Assembly: GCF_024138145.1 (NCBI RefSeq)
Contig: NZ_CP099997.1
Span: 248,001-312,000, forward strand
Origin: Natronosalvus halobius
GTDB lineage: Archaea > Halobacteriota > Halobacteria > Halobacteriales > Natrialbaceae
Length of the DNA stretch: 64,000 nucleotides
Direction: 5' to 3'
The position numbers were made by a program, and so were the translations under genes. Below the pieces are notes generated by a model. It saw only the letters and a list, made by a program, of their open reading frames with translations, did no database searches and was not told the DNA's origin. Of this stretch, positions 18,827 to 26,489 are shown in pieces; within the stretch, counting starts at the first letter, position 1; the number at the start of each line of letters is the position of its first letter.

Positions 18827-18955
18827 ATGAACACAGTGAACAGCACCCGCTGTCCGGACTGCGGCGAGATAAATCGAAGCACACTACTCGGAGACGGGGA
18901 GTTGGTGACGATCGAATGCGCCCACTGTGGCCACGAGTGGACCACTCCCAATTGA
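18827..18955 (+). CDS. Tiny zinc-ribbon protein, 42 aa
   Basis: A 42-residue protein starting MNTVNSTRCPDCGEINRST and continuing ECAHCGHEW, so two C-x2-C knuckles form one zinc ribbon. I prefer the ATG at 18827. The upstream extension (68 codons) has no zinc site and poor coding character. Its role is unknown; related tiny ribbons are numerous in haloarchaea and are thought to bind nucleic acid or partner proteins. Confidence 0.6.
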   Translation: MNTVNSTRCPDCGEINRSTLLGDGELVTIECAHCGHEWTTPN

Positions 18956-19077
18956 GCGAGAGCAGTATCGTTTTTGGTCGGCACCTTCGCCGTAGTTCCG
19001 GCATCTCCAGCGGCTCGTAGCTGTGGATCACCACGTCGGCAACCACCGTTATCCGTGTCCGGCCGCTATAGTGGAGT

Positions 19078-19308
19078 ATGTCCCCCTCCGCTGAACCCCC
19101 CAGGCAATCGACGCCTCGAAAGTCGATGCTCATTTGTTTCACGTGCGGTCACGAAAGCCCCCTCGAAGCGGACTGGATCCGCCGAGTGCACGACGACGCC
19201 ACCGACATCGAGTGTCCGAAGTGTGAAACGACGATCACCTCTCGTCCGTCCCGCACCGATCGGGTCCCAGAGAGTAAGGGCGGCCTTTGCTACCGTCCAG
19301 GTGACTGA
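19078..19308 (+). CDS. Zinc-ribbon protein (CxxCGHESP type), 76 aa
   Basis: A 76-residue protein with ICFTCGHESPLEADWIRR and, 20 residues later, IECPKCETTITSRP. The two C-x2-C pairs form one zinc ribbon. The CGHESP...DWIRR...CP-CETTIT-RP pattern is one I associate with a widespread small haloarchaeal family of unknown function. The ATG at 19078 is used; an internal ATG at 19126 is possible and would start just before the first knuckle. It lies immediately left of the fossil element. Confidence 0.65.
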   Translation: MSPSAEPPRQSTPRKSMLICFTCGHESPLEADWIRRVHDDATDIECPKCETTITSRPSRTDRVPESKGGLCYRPGD

Positions 19309-19451
19309 GTCGTCGAAGTGCTGTTCTCGGACGAATGTTCGGAGTCGATCAGTAGCGCCCGTGGAGCGATTGGGTTCGGTCGCACCTCGACTTCCAGGGC
19401 TTCAAGTCCCGCCTCGACATTCCCACTCGCTCGAAGACGCACTCGTTCCGT

Positions 19452-19738
19452 TGGACTCGCTGGGAACGAATATTCCGTTCGAGTCGTAGGGTTTTGGTGA
19501 TTTTCTGAATCGTAATTTGGATTAGTTCGGTAGCTCCTGGCGGCGAACCGTCATCTTCTCTCGCTCTGTATCGCGTCGTAGTGCTGGTAGAGAACGTCGA
19601 GCGAGACGTGCGAAACCCGCGGCCGCCATCACTCGCCTCAGAACAGCGAAAATTCCGTGTGCTGATTTAGTGCGGAATTCCGAGTCAGCCTCTAACGATA
19701 CGACTAACGGGACACTTCGAAACGTGACAACAGTGTGA
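19452..19738. mobile_element. 287-bp fossil of a sister integrated element
   Basis: The segment starts with an attachment core (tggactcgctggga, 19452-19465) and contains the last 29 or so codons of an integrase gene (19522-19608), both matching the left end of the adjacent provirus at a constant offset of 287 bp. From 19611 it matches the provirus right end instead (37451-37578, constant offset 17,840 bp) up to the next core. It therefore holds the left and right ends of a related element fused with the interior lost, in tandem with the intact provirus. Confidence 0.8.
19522..19608 (-). pseudogene. Integrase 3' fragment
   Basis: About 87 bases nearly identical to the 3' end of the intact integrase gene at 19809 (only a handful of differences), including the stop codon and the C-terminal TEREKMTVRRQELPN. 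It is cut off after the region encoding the catalytic-Tyr helix and runs directly into unrelated right-end sequence, so any reading frame through it is a chimera and not a gene. Confidence 0.85.
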
Positions 19739-19752
19739 TGGACTCGCCGGGA
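19611..19752. repeat. Left copy of the provirus end repeat with att core
   Basis: This copy aligns without net gaps to 37451-37592 (offset 17,840). The final 26 bases before the core (cgaaacgtgacaacagtgtga and on) are identical. The core tggactcgccggga at 19739-19752 equals the 3' end of tRNA-Ala, with 14 identical bases. It is attL of the provirus. Confidence 0.85.
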
Positions 19753-19808
19753 ACGAATATCCCGCTCGAGCCGTGGGGTTTCGGTGATTTTCTGGATCAT
19801 GATTTGGA

Positions 19809-20819
19809 TTAGTTCGGTAGCTCCTGGCGGCGAACCGCCATCTTCTCTCGCTCGGTCCTCGCGTCGTAGTGCTGGTAGAGAACGTCGAGCGAGACGTCCA
19901 TGCGCTCGCTCACGACCTCAGGTGCAGCCTCCTCGTTCAGGTGGTAGGTGATCGCCCCGCGGCGGACGGCGTGTGGGGATCGCGCCGACGGACACCTGGC
20001 CGGAACCGCGTCACGGGCTCGAGCCTCGCACTCTTCGGGCGTCCGATCGTGGGGACACTCGGCGTAGGTACAGGGGTGCAGCGCTCGAAGGACCCACTTG
20101 TAGATGGTTCCACCGTGCGGGCGGGTACCGAGTCTGGTCGTAAACAGCGGCTGGCGGTCGTGATCGTCGATGACGACCTCGCGATCGGGATTCTTCGCGT
20201 AGTCGTCGAGGATCTGGAACCATTTCGGCCCGAGATACACCCAGCGGTTTCCGTCGTCACCGTTTTTCAGCGTCGTCCCGGTTTCCGGTCGGTGCTCGAC
20301 ACGAACCGCGTGGTCGTCGGCCTCGAGGTCGTCGACGTCGATCGACCGAACGGCGCTCCGACGCATTCCGGTTCGCCACAGTATTGCGAGTAACGCGTGG
20401 TCACGACTGGCGTAGTGATGCCGGTCGAAGTACTCGAGCGCCGCTTTTGCCCGGTGCGGGTCGAGAAACACGTCTTTCGACTCAGCTCCGTCGGGGAGTT
20501 CCGGTGCGTGTAGCTTCTCCGCCAATCCCTCCTCGACGGCCTCGATGTCGGCCCACCACCGGAGCGCCTGGCGGACGCTGCTTAGCTGCTTCTGGAGCGT
20601 GATCGCCGCGACGTCCGTACGTCGCCAGTCGACGAAATCCGCGAGATCGCGCCCACTGAGTTCGTTCAGGTTCCCGATCTCGCGTTCGTCACACCACTCG
20701 AGAAACACCGACAGGCGGTGTTTCGCGTTCTGATACGTCGTTTTCCGAACGCCTGGTTCGTGGTGCCGGAGGAAACGCTGCACGCCCTCCTCCGGTCCGA
20801 GCGGCTCGAGGTCGCTCAC
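19809..20819 (-). CDS. int: Tyrosine integrase of the provirus
   Basis: A 336-residue tyrosine recombinase with an N-terminal SAM-like core-binding domain (VFLEWCDEREIGNLNELSGRDLADFVDW). The catalytic residues visible are Arg in LWRTGMRRSAV (about 152), His-x-x-Arg in SPHAVRRG (about 284) and the Tyr nucleophile in LDVLYQHYD (about 315). A Cys-rich insertion (CTYAECPHDRTPEEC...C) sits before the His motif. It should cut and join the tRNA-Ala attachment cores 60 bp downstream of its stop. The GTG start overlaps the stop of the preceding small gene by four bases (GTGA), indicating a coupled operon of four genes read leftward from 21499. Confidence 0.9.
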   Translation of the reverse strand: MSDLEPLGPEEGVQRFLRHHEPGVRKTTYQNAKHRLSVFLEWCDEREIGNLNELSGRDLADFVDWRRTDVAAITLQKQLSSVRQALRWWADIEAVEEGLAEKLHAPELPDGAESKDVFLDPHRAKAALEYFDRHHYASRDHALLAILWRTGMRRSAVRSIDVDDLEADDHAVRVEHRPETGTTLKNGDDGNRWVYLGPKWFQILDDYAKNPDREVVIDDHDRQPLFTTRLGTRPHGGTIYKWVLRALHPCTYAECPHDRTPEECEARARDAVPARCPSARSPHAVRRGAITYHLNEEAAPEVVSERMDVSLDVLYQHYDARTEREKMAVRRQELPN

Positions 20820-21055
20820 TTCGAACCAGCCTCCGATCGGACAGCCTCGAGGAGTTCCGATCGCTCTTGGTCGTCGAGTCGTTCGTCGACGATCTCGACC
20901 AACCAGGCGGAGTCGGCGCGCCGCGCTGGCCCAAGCCCACCGCCCACGGCGTCGACGGCCTCGGTGGCCGTCTCCGCGTTCCCGATGGCGAGTTCACAAA
21001 GTGCTTTCCGAGCGACTTGCTGGACTTGAGTCCAGTGGCGTTGCTCGTAGATCAC
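20816..21055 (-). CDS. Small helical protein in the integrase operon, 79 aa
   Basis: A 79-residue, mostly helical protein (MIYEQRHWTQVQQVARKALCELAIGNAETATEAVDAVGGG...) without zinc site or membrane segment. It starts with GTG overlapping the stop of the 83-residue gene upstream and ends overlapping the integrase start, so it is translationally coupled on both sides. In SNJ2-like viruses I recall two small proteins encoded with the integrase that promote integration and excision. This gene is a candidate for one of them by position only. Confidence 0.65.
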   Translation of the reverse strand: MIYEQRHWTQVQQVARKALCELAIGNAETATEAVDAVGGGLGPARRADSAWLVEIVDERLDDQERSELLEAVRSEAGSK

Positions 21056-21303
21056 GCCGAACCCTCCTCGAGGGTCGTCTGGTCCTCGTCGAGAGCGGCG
21101 TGATCCCGAACCGTCTCTCCGCTGGGTTGTACCTCGCGGAGGTCCTCAGCCCATTGCTCGAGACGTTCCCGAACCTGCTCGACTTTGTGCTCGAGTTCGT
21201 CGACGTTCCCAGCTGAAACCTTTGCTCGAATTTTATCACGGTCGTCGGTGCTGGTGCCGCGGGTGAGCTCGACGGTGATCTCGAGTGAGTCCTCGTCACT
21301 CAT
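21052..21303 (-). CDS. Small coiled-coil protein in the integrase operon, 83 aa
   Basis: An 83-residue protein. An acidic beta-like N-terminus (SLEITVELTRGTSTDDRDKIRAKVSAG) is followed by a heptad-like helix (VDELEHKVEQVRERLEQWAEDL) that should form a coiled coil. It lies between a zinc-finger gene and the 79-residue gene with start/stop overlaps on both sides. Together with that gene it may act as an accessory factor for the integrase, by analogy with SNJ2. No DNA-binding motif is obvious. Confidence 0.65.
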   Translation of the reverse strand: MSDEDSLEITVELTRGTSTDDRDKIRAKVSAGNVDELEHKVEQVRERLEQWAEDLREVQPSGETVRDHAALDEDQTTLEEGSA

Positions 21304-21499
21304 CGATGCTCACCTCCTGGACGATCGTCGCCTCGAGCAGGTCCTCGCAACTCTCGCAGACGGTGATCCGTCCGTCCGGATCTTCGACGTCGACGAGTCG
21401 AATGGTCCCGGCGGTGGTTCCACAGCCGTCACAGTACAGCGCTTCGTCGTCGACGTACCTGGCGGTACGTTTACTTTGGATGCCTTCGTCGGTGTGCAT
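21296..21499 (-). CDS. Small zinc-finger protein heading the integrase operon, 67 aa
   Basis: A 67-residue protein with YCDGCGTTAGT and, about 20 residues later, VCESCEDLLEA, so one C-x2-C...C-x2-C zinc site. I chose the ATG at 21499 (MHTDEGIQSKRTARYVDDEALYC). A longer frame to 22033 runs through the AT-rich control region and is not convincing. Its stop overlaps the start of the coiled-coil gene by eight bases. It may be a DNA-binding accessory or regulator of the integrase operon. Confidence 0.65.
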   Translation of the reverse strand: MHTDEGIQSKRTARYVDDEALYCDGCGTTAGTIRLVDVEDPDGRITVCESCEDLLEATIVQEVSIDE

Positions 21500-22089
21500 G
21501 GTCTCTGGTTTCAGGGACCGCGGACGGACCGCGCGCGCTGCTTGTTCCACCAAAACGCGCGTGCGGTCGATGTCCGCTGGTCGATTATGTTCTGAGTGGC
21601 AACACGTCTTAAGCATCGGGGGGTGGTTTCCAATATTTCCGAAACCGGGTTTTGGCCGGTTCGGTGGAATCTCGAAACGACTTCTACTGACCCATATCCG
21701 GGGATTCAAGCGATTTTGAGATCCGAATCGATACGGAAAAACCCGTTTCCAATAACTTTCCGATAATTCGAATGCCGGGAAAAATGACTGTCGCCGTGAT
21801 CGATACGACTCTCGTCTGTCGGGGGCTTTATCTCCCCGCGAAGTGCGTTTTACCATGCTTCCGTAGTCTGGATACGGAGGCCAGGCGGATCGGTGCCCCA
21901 AACACCGGGTCCGCGTTTTGCGAGGACCCGACCGGGCAGCGGTGGGTCCGTCTGGCGTCCGTTGCTCGCCTCCGAGACACCCCATTGACTTATAGTTTAG
22001 CGTATTTCCGCTACTAATGTGGCACAAATACAATCGTCTATCAACGAACCGACTGCAGTTAAACCGTCTGAGTGGGTTGGACGGACTGA
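21500..22089. promoter_or_regulatory. Lysogeny control region between integrase operon and repressor
   Basis: This 590-bp divergent region has no convincing gene. It contains an inverted repeat with 6-bp arms (GGTTTC at 21625-21630 and GAAACC at 21641-21646) around an AT-rich centre. A partly matching direct copy, gtttccaataactttccga, starts at 21745. Such paired sites are plausible operators for the adjacent PhiH1-type repressor. A TATA-like gttaaacc near 22056-22062 is about 30 bases before the repressor ATG. Confidence 0.5.
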
Positions 22090-22359
22090 ATGCGACCCCG
22101 CCCCGAGTGGATGAGTCTGAAAGACGGCCTGATCCTCGAGTTCCTCGCAGAACACGATCTCGAGCTTCCGGCGAAGCCGTTGTACAAGAACCTCAACCGC
22201 CACGGGCACCAGATCGGCTACTCGACGGTTCGCCAGCGACTCAACGAGCTGGAGGACCACGGACTGCTCGATCGCGCCGACGACGGAGGGTACTACGAGA
22301 TTTCGGACCGCGGACGGGCGTGGGTCGCGGGCGACCTCGAGGCCGACGACCTCGAGTAA
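22090..22359 (+). CDS. PhiH1-type repressor-like winged-helix protein, 89 aa
   Basis: An 89-residue winged-helix protein: MRPRPEWMSLKDGLILEFLAEHDLELP, then YSTVRQRLNELEDHGLLDRADDGGYYEISDRGRAWVAG. The opening, size and wing match the haloarchaeal phage PhiH1 repressor-like family. It is transcribed away from the integrase operon across a control region with repeats, the position of the lysogeny repressor in SNJ2-like viruses. It probably maintains the integrated state by blocking integrase and late promoters; that role is inferred from family and position. Confidence 0.75.
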   Translation: MRPRPEWMSLKDGLILEFLAEHDLELPAKPLYKNLNRHGHQIGYSTVRQRLNELEDHGLLDRADDGGYYEISDRGRAWVAGDLEADDLE

Positions 22360-22362
22360 TCG

Positions 22363-23145
22363 CTAAATTACGCTTCCCAAGTTTTCAGCGGCTGCTTTAG
22401 AGAGGTTGACGTTCTTTTCTGAAACGGTGACCGGTCCCCCGGTGACGTCCTCGATAAGCGCTGCCAGCTCCTTGAGATATGTACTCGAGCGTTCCTCCCT
22501 GAATTTGAGAATGGAGCCATGGGCATGGGCTCGATTTTCGAGATAGCAGACGACGAACAGCCGACGGACGTCGTCAGGTGCGCCCTCGAGGTACGTGGGC
22601 AACTCGAGTTCGCCCTCGGTTTTCGACCCTACGGGCGCGCCGAGGCTGGCGAGCACGCGACCTAGAACACGGCCGTCGGTCGTCGGCCGGGCTTCGTCCG
22701 CGCGACCCGTGCGCTCGAGGAGATCGTAGTCGACGCCGGCGAGCTCGAGCGCGTCGATAACGTGGCTCTCGTCGCCGCGTCGGTTCAGGGCGAACGCAGG
22801 GGTGTAGTTCTCGCGGGCGATCGACCCGCCCGAGAAGATGTTCGCGACAAGTGCGTTCAGCGCGTCGAATTTTGAGTCACCGTACTCGAGGTCGAGCCAA
22901 CCGTGGCGACGTGCGGCCTCGATACAATTCACCGCATCAGGTGCACCGCCATCGTCGATCCACGTCCGCAAGCGTGAGCGCGGGAGATCCAGCGCAGAGG
23001 CGGTCGCCCCCGATTTGACGTCGTGTTTTGACGCATAGCGCGTCGCTTTCCGGTATTGCCTGACGATCTCAGCGGCGTCCTCGTAGGCACCGCCGTCGAA
23101 GGTTTGCGCCAGATCCTCCTCGGTCACGAACACGCGGTCGGTCAT
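22363..23145 (-). CDS. Putative degenerate LAGLIDADG-like DNA-binding protein, 260 aa
   Basis: A 260-residue protein starting MTDRVFVTEEDLAQTFDGG. Residues about 20-65 suggest a helix-turn-helix (YASKHDVKSGATASALDLPRSRLRTWIDDGG). Two later segments have the layout of LAGLIDADG homing endonuclease half-domains: ALNALVANIFSGGSIARENY...PAFALN and LPTYLEGAPDDVRRLFVVCYLENRA. The acidic residues at the motif ends are replaced, so cleavage is unlikely. The gene faces the repressor gene tail to tail (3-bp gap). It could be a regulator or replication factor of the provirus. I chose the ATG at 23145 because the longer version adds a leader with different composition. Confidence 0.5.
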   Translation of the reverse strand: MTDRVFVTEEDLAQTFDGGAYEDAAEIVRQYRKATRYASKHDVKSGATASALDLPRSRLRTWIDDGGAPDAVNCIEAARRHGWLDLEYGDSKFDALNALVANIFSGGSIARENYTPAFALNRRGDESHVIDALELAGVDYDLLERTGRADEARPTTDGRVLGRVLASLGAPVGSKTEGELELPTYLEGAPDDVRRLFVVCYLENRAHAHGSILKFREERSSTYLKELAALIEDVTGGPVTVSEKNVNLSKAAAENLGSVI

Positions 23146-23490
23146 TGCTCGAGTGATGGATTGTGTTGTGTAATAGGATTCGGGTTTCGACAGCACAGGG
23201 AAAAACGCCAGACGTGAACGTTTCAAGAGGGTGTTGTAGGCCTTCCACGAGTCGCTGATTATCACATCTGAAAGCCTCTCAGATACCTTGAATCTCGTTT
23301 ATTCATACCTAGCCACAGCGTTTATTATACAGCCGTTAAGTGAGACTATCAGCACAGGTGCGACGCGAAGAACTGACGGTGTGGGAAGGTAAGTACCCCC
23401 AACCCCATCCGCCGACTGATTCGACGCCGGGTCAGTCAATAAAGTTTCTGACCGTTCACATCTGGTGCGCATAATAGAACAACGATAATC
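23146..23490. promoter_or_regulatory. Divergent promoter region before the pilin gene
   Basis: A 345-bp AT-rich region between the LAGLIDADG-like gene and the pilin gene. Two similar AT-rich boxes (cgtttattcatac at about 23298 and cgtttattatac at about 23321) look like promoter elements. Another AT-rich tract (gtcaataaag, cataatagaac) precedes the pilin ATG. I see no gene in it. Confidence 0.4.
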
Positions 23491-23916
23491 ATGGACCTGA
23501 AGAAATACAGAAGCAAGCTGATCGGAAACGAATCGGAGAGGGCTGTCTCTCCTGTCATCGGAGTTATACTCATGGTCGCCATTACGGTGATTCTCGCGGC
23601 TGTGATTGCGGCGTTTGTACTGGATTTGGGAGCTTCAACCGGGGAGGGCCCGGTCAATGCAGTGGTTGCAACTGAAACGGATAATGCTGCGGGAGAAATC
23701 AAAGTCACAATTCAGGACTCTGGTCAGGCAGGCAACTTCAAATACGTAGTTGACAATGGTGACCAGAACGATCTTGGCATCAGTTCCACTGGTCAGAGCA
23801 TAACCCTAGATGACTCCGATGCCGATATTCCTGCCAGTGGAAACGGAGAAATCAAAATTATTGCAGTTGACGGCGATTCTGAAACGGTAGTCTCCACCCA
23901 GGAGTTTAACTTCTAA
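23491..23916 (+). CDS. Type IV pilin with conserved H-domain
   Basis: A 141-residue type IV pilin-like protein. The N-terminus ends in a short charged leader (…GNESERA) followed directly by VSPVIGVILMVAITVILAAVIAAFV, the conserved haloarchaeal pilin H-domain processed by prepilin peptidase. The rest is a small acidic beta-rich head (NAVVATETDNAAGEIKVTIQDSG...). GC is visibly lower than in neighbouring genes, suggesting recent acquisition. A pilin is not a core pleolipovirus gene, so this is probably cargo. It may alter the surface or adhesion of the host. A recombinase gene lies about 400 bp downstream. Confidence 0.85.
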   Translation: MDLKKYRSKLIGNESERAVSPVIGVILMVAITVILAAVIAAFVLDLGASTGEGPVNAVVATETDNAAGEIKVTIQDSGQAGNFKYVVDNGDQNDLGISSTGQSITLDDSDADIPASGNGEIKIIAVDGDSETVVSTQEFNF

Positions 23917-24028
23917 AACCACACCCGTCTATTTCTATTATTTCAATTATAAGTGGTCAAACCATCGTCGGATAACAACTAATCTTCGGACGACCCTTTT
24001 TATGGGATAACACATCCAGGGAAAGTAG

Positions 24029-24217
24029 ATGCAAACGACACCACAAGAAGACTGTTTGTTAATCGTGGCGCTAACCCGTTTTGAAGTAGAATTTCGGGAC
24101 GCTGATCCGATATTGGCAGAAAAAGCGTGGCTACTGGCCGAGAAGTTCGCTTCCACACATGGTCTCGAACCAACAGATGCTGCAATGCAACTCGAATGGC
24201 CGTCCGATAAGGAGTAG
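24029..24217 (+). CDS. Hypothetical protein, 62 aa
   Basis: A 62-residue protein (MQTTPQEDCLLIVALTRFEVEFRDADPILAEKAWLLAEKFASTHG...) with helical, acidic character and no known motif. It starts about 30 bases after a TATA-like cctttttatggg and ends 94 bp before the recombinase start. I do not recognise it; it may be a partner of the downstream recombinase. Confidence 0.45.
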   Translation: MQTTPQEDCLLIVALTRFEVEFRDADPILAEKAWLLAEKFASTHGLEPTDAAMQLEWPSDKE

Positions 24218-24310
24218 ATCTCGGACGTGAATCGTCCCGATCGGGGCGCCCATCGCACCAAAACACTCACTATCTACCGGGTTGCCGTCCGGCTTACTCG
24301 CAACCCGGAC

Positions 24311-24898
24311 ATGAATCTTCAGCAACATCGCAACCGCGACGACATGAAAGTCTGGCTCAGCCAGGCCGAAGTTGCACAGCTCCTCGAGGCCGCCATCAAC
24401 ACCCAGCAGCGACTCGCCTATTCTTTGGGCGCGCGTTGTGGGCTCCGCTCGCACGAAATTCTGGACGTCTCGCCCGAGGACGTCGTCGACACTGACGCCG
24501 GAACAGTCCTCCGTGTCTGGCACGGGAAAGGCGACAAGTTCCGCGAAACGCCCGTTCCCCGCGACCTGGCGACGACTATTCGAACCGTGGCCGACGTTCG
24601 CGACGCCTCGAGCGACAAACCGTTGCTCGAGATTTCGACGACACGCTCGCTTCGGCGCTGGCTCAGTGGTACCGCTCGCGAGCTCCACCAGGTGACCGGC
24701 GACGACGGCTGGTTATATCTCGGGATGCACGACCTCCGACGGACGTGGGCGACCGCGCTCGCGGCTGCCGACGTCGATCCGCTCCTTGTGATCGACTGGG
24801 GTGGATGGAACGACCTCGAGACGTTCCTCGAGCACTATCGCGGGACGTACTCACCGGAAGCGCAACAGCGAGAACGCGGGAAAGTGAAATGGCTGTAG
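24311..24898 (+). CDS. Short tyrosine recombinase (XerC/D-like), 195 aa
   Basis: A 195-residue tyrosine recombinase catalytic domain with little or no N-terminal core-binding domain. Visible catalytic residues: Arg in ARCGLRSHEI, Lys region HGKGDKFRETPVP, His-x-x-Arg in MHDLRRTWAT, Trp in DWGGW, and Tyr in LEHYRGTYSP. It starts at ATG 24311 (MNLQQHRNRDDMKVWLSQ). It is distinct from the provirus integrase at 19809 and its C-terminus RERGKVKWL is intact. Short recombinases of this type are common in haloarchaeal plasmids and proviruses; they may resolve dimers or invert DNA. It is next to the pilin gene and just before an inverted-repeat segment. Confidence 0.75.
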   Translation: MNLQQHRNRDDMKVWLSQAEVAQLLEAAINTQQRLAYSLGARCGLRSHEILDVSPEDVVDTDAGTVLRVWHGKGDKFRETPVPRDLATTIRTVADVRDASSDKPLLEISTTRSLRRWLSGTARELHQVTGDDGWLYLGMHDLRRTWATALAAADVDPLLVIDWGGWNDLETFLEHYRGTYSPEAQQRERGKVKWL

Positions 24899-24909
24899 TT
24901 CGGAATTTC

Positions 24910-25596
24910 GGCTCTGTTGAAACCCTTAATTGATGATACGTTCCGAGAGTTGTGCTGAATACAGAGGATGGGTACAGCACGATGCCGCTATTTATTTCGG
25001 GCGTTCAGGTCGAAACCAACCGCTACATACGGCTGCGGACATAGCACCAATCCCATGGATAAATCAATTAATTTAAATTAGATGGCCGTCACCTCAAAAT
25101 ATGGTTTCCCAGATTGACTCATCAGGAACGGACCTCCACTCTCTCGAGACCTTTGCTGCTAAGACTGACAAGTGGTGGTATCTACCGGCACTATCTGGTG
25201 GCAGTGCTGCTTTGATCACGTTTCTGGCTTATTTCACAGCTACTCCAGTATGGGCGCTAGAAACGTTCAGTGTACTGTTTTTATTTCCGGCAACAATTTT
25301 CGCTATCCCAGCCATCGCCTTCGATATACTCAATAAATATGATGATGGTCTACCACCCGGGTTATTCTTCTACCCGCCTTTGCTATTAATAGCAATGATA
25401 ATCGGAACTTTTCCACATATTTCGGTCGTTTCCGTTTACTTTGTGAGGTGGGTGTGGTTCGAAAGTGATAGTGATGCATAAACCATCTGTATTGAGCGTT
25501 TGACCTTCCGCGTTGATCCCTCCTCAGTCCGTGCAACATTCGCGCTCTGTATTCAGCACGCTATTTCTATCACGTTCAAAGGGTTTCAGCAGAGCC
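24910..25596. mobile_element. 687-bp segment bounded by imperfect inverted repeats
   Basis: The left end ggctctgttgaaaccctt (24910-24927) is the reverse complement of the right end aagggtttcagcagagcc (25579-25596) except for one base. Inside, gtgctgaatacagag (24951-24965) is mirrored by ctctgtattcagcac (25545-25559). This paired terminal structure resembles the ends of a transposable element. No transposase is encoded between them, only one AT-rich membrane protein. I found no exact target duplication: the flanks are merely similar (aatttc and attttc). Confidence 0.55.
25101..25481 (+). CDS. Small multi-pass membrane protein, 126 aa
   Basis: A 126-residue protein with three hydrophobic segments (WYLPALSGGSAALITFLAYF, FSVLFLFPATIFAIPAIAF, FFYPPLLLIAMIIGTFPHIS) and short charged ends. 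GC is clearly lower than in the flanking virus genes. It is the only gene inside the inverted-repeat segment. I do not recognise the family. A superinfection-exclusion or other membrane role is conceivable but not shown. Confidence 0.55.
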   Translation: MVSQIDSSGTDLHSLETFAAKTDKWWYLPALSGGSAALITFLAYFTATPVWALETFSVLFLFPATIFAIPAIAFDILNKYDDGLPPGLFFYPPLLLIAMIIGTFPHISVVSVYFVRWVWFESDSDA

Positions 25597-25605
25597 GTAA
25601 TTTTC

Positions 25606-25791
25606 TTATTGGCCGATTCCTTCGACGAGTTCGATCGTCCATTCCCCTTCGTCGACGTGGCGAATGTGGGCGTGGTGTTCGCCCTCGAGTTTCCCGTCGT
25701 CGTCGAGTAGGCCCTCGAGGCGGAGGTCGTCTTTCGGGAGCGTGATACCCGCGGAGTTCTGGTCGAGCTGGCGTAATTTGTTCAATGCCAT
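25606..25791 (-). CDS. AbrB/SpoVT-like small regulator, 61 aa
   Basis: A 61-residue protein, MALNKLRQLDQNSAGITLPKDDLRLEGLLDDDGKL...EWTIELVEG. The NS-x-GITLPKDDL segment is the typical swapped-hairpin beta strand of AbrB/MazE-type DNA-binding domains. It is divergent from the late operon, whose first gene starts 121 bp away. By position it could regulate late virus genes. An antitoxin-like role is unlikely without a toxin gene nearby. Confidence 0.65.
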   Translation of the reverse strand: MALNKLRQLDQNSAGITLPKDDLRLEGLLDDDGKLEGEHHAHIRHVDEGEWTIELVEGIGQ

Positions 25792-25870
25792 ACCCGGCGG
25801 GCAACCCGCCTTGGTATAAAGGTTGCTGACAGTCTGTTTTGCCGATGAATACCCGAGGCGTCGCCTATGA

Positions 25871-26347
<477 letters not shown>

Positions 26348-26363
26348 CCTCGAGGCTCAATTC

Positions 26364-26489
26364 ATGCAACTCACGAAATTCAACGGTACGAAAGCGGAGT
26401 GGTACGATTCGACGATCACCGGCTACATCATCACGGCCTCGGCGCTCTCGATCGCGCTTACCGGGGTGATGGCTGCGGGGGTGGTCTGA
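26364..26489 (+). CDS. Small single-pass membrane protein, 41 aa
   Basis: A 41-residue protein beginning MQLTKFNGTKAEWYDSTIT with one C-terminal hydrophobic segment (YIITASALSIALTGVMAAGVV). It lies 16 bp after the VP3-like gene. Its stop codon (tga in tctgagtg) is directly followed by the GTG start of the next gene, so it fits as a coupled late gene. Small membrane proteins in this position occur in pleolipoviruses; its role is unknown. Confidence 0.6.
   Translation: MQLTKFNGTKAEWYDSTITGYIITASALSIALTGVMAAGVV

Noticed and set aside
19522-19800. A 92-residue minus-strand open frame ending like the integrase
   Set aside because: It runs through three unrelated parts (att core, provirus right end, integrase 3' fragment). 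It is an artefact of the fossil element.
21296-22033. A 245-residue version of the zinc-finger gene at the head of the integrase operon
   Set aside because: The first 178 codons cross the AT-rich control region with no conserved character; the internal ATG at 21499 is a better start.
24904-25604. Target-site duplication around the inverted-repeat cassette
   Set aside because: The flanks are only similar (aatttc versus attttc); no exact duplication of useful length.
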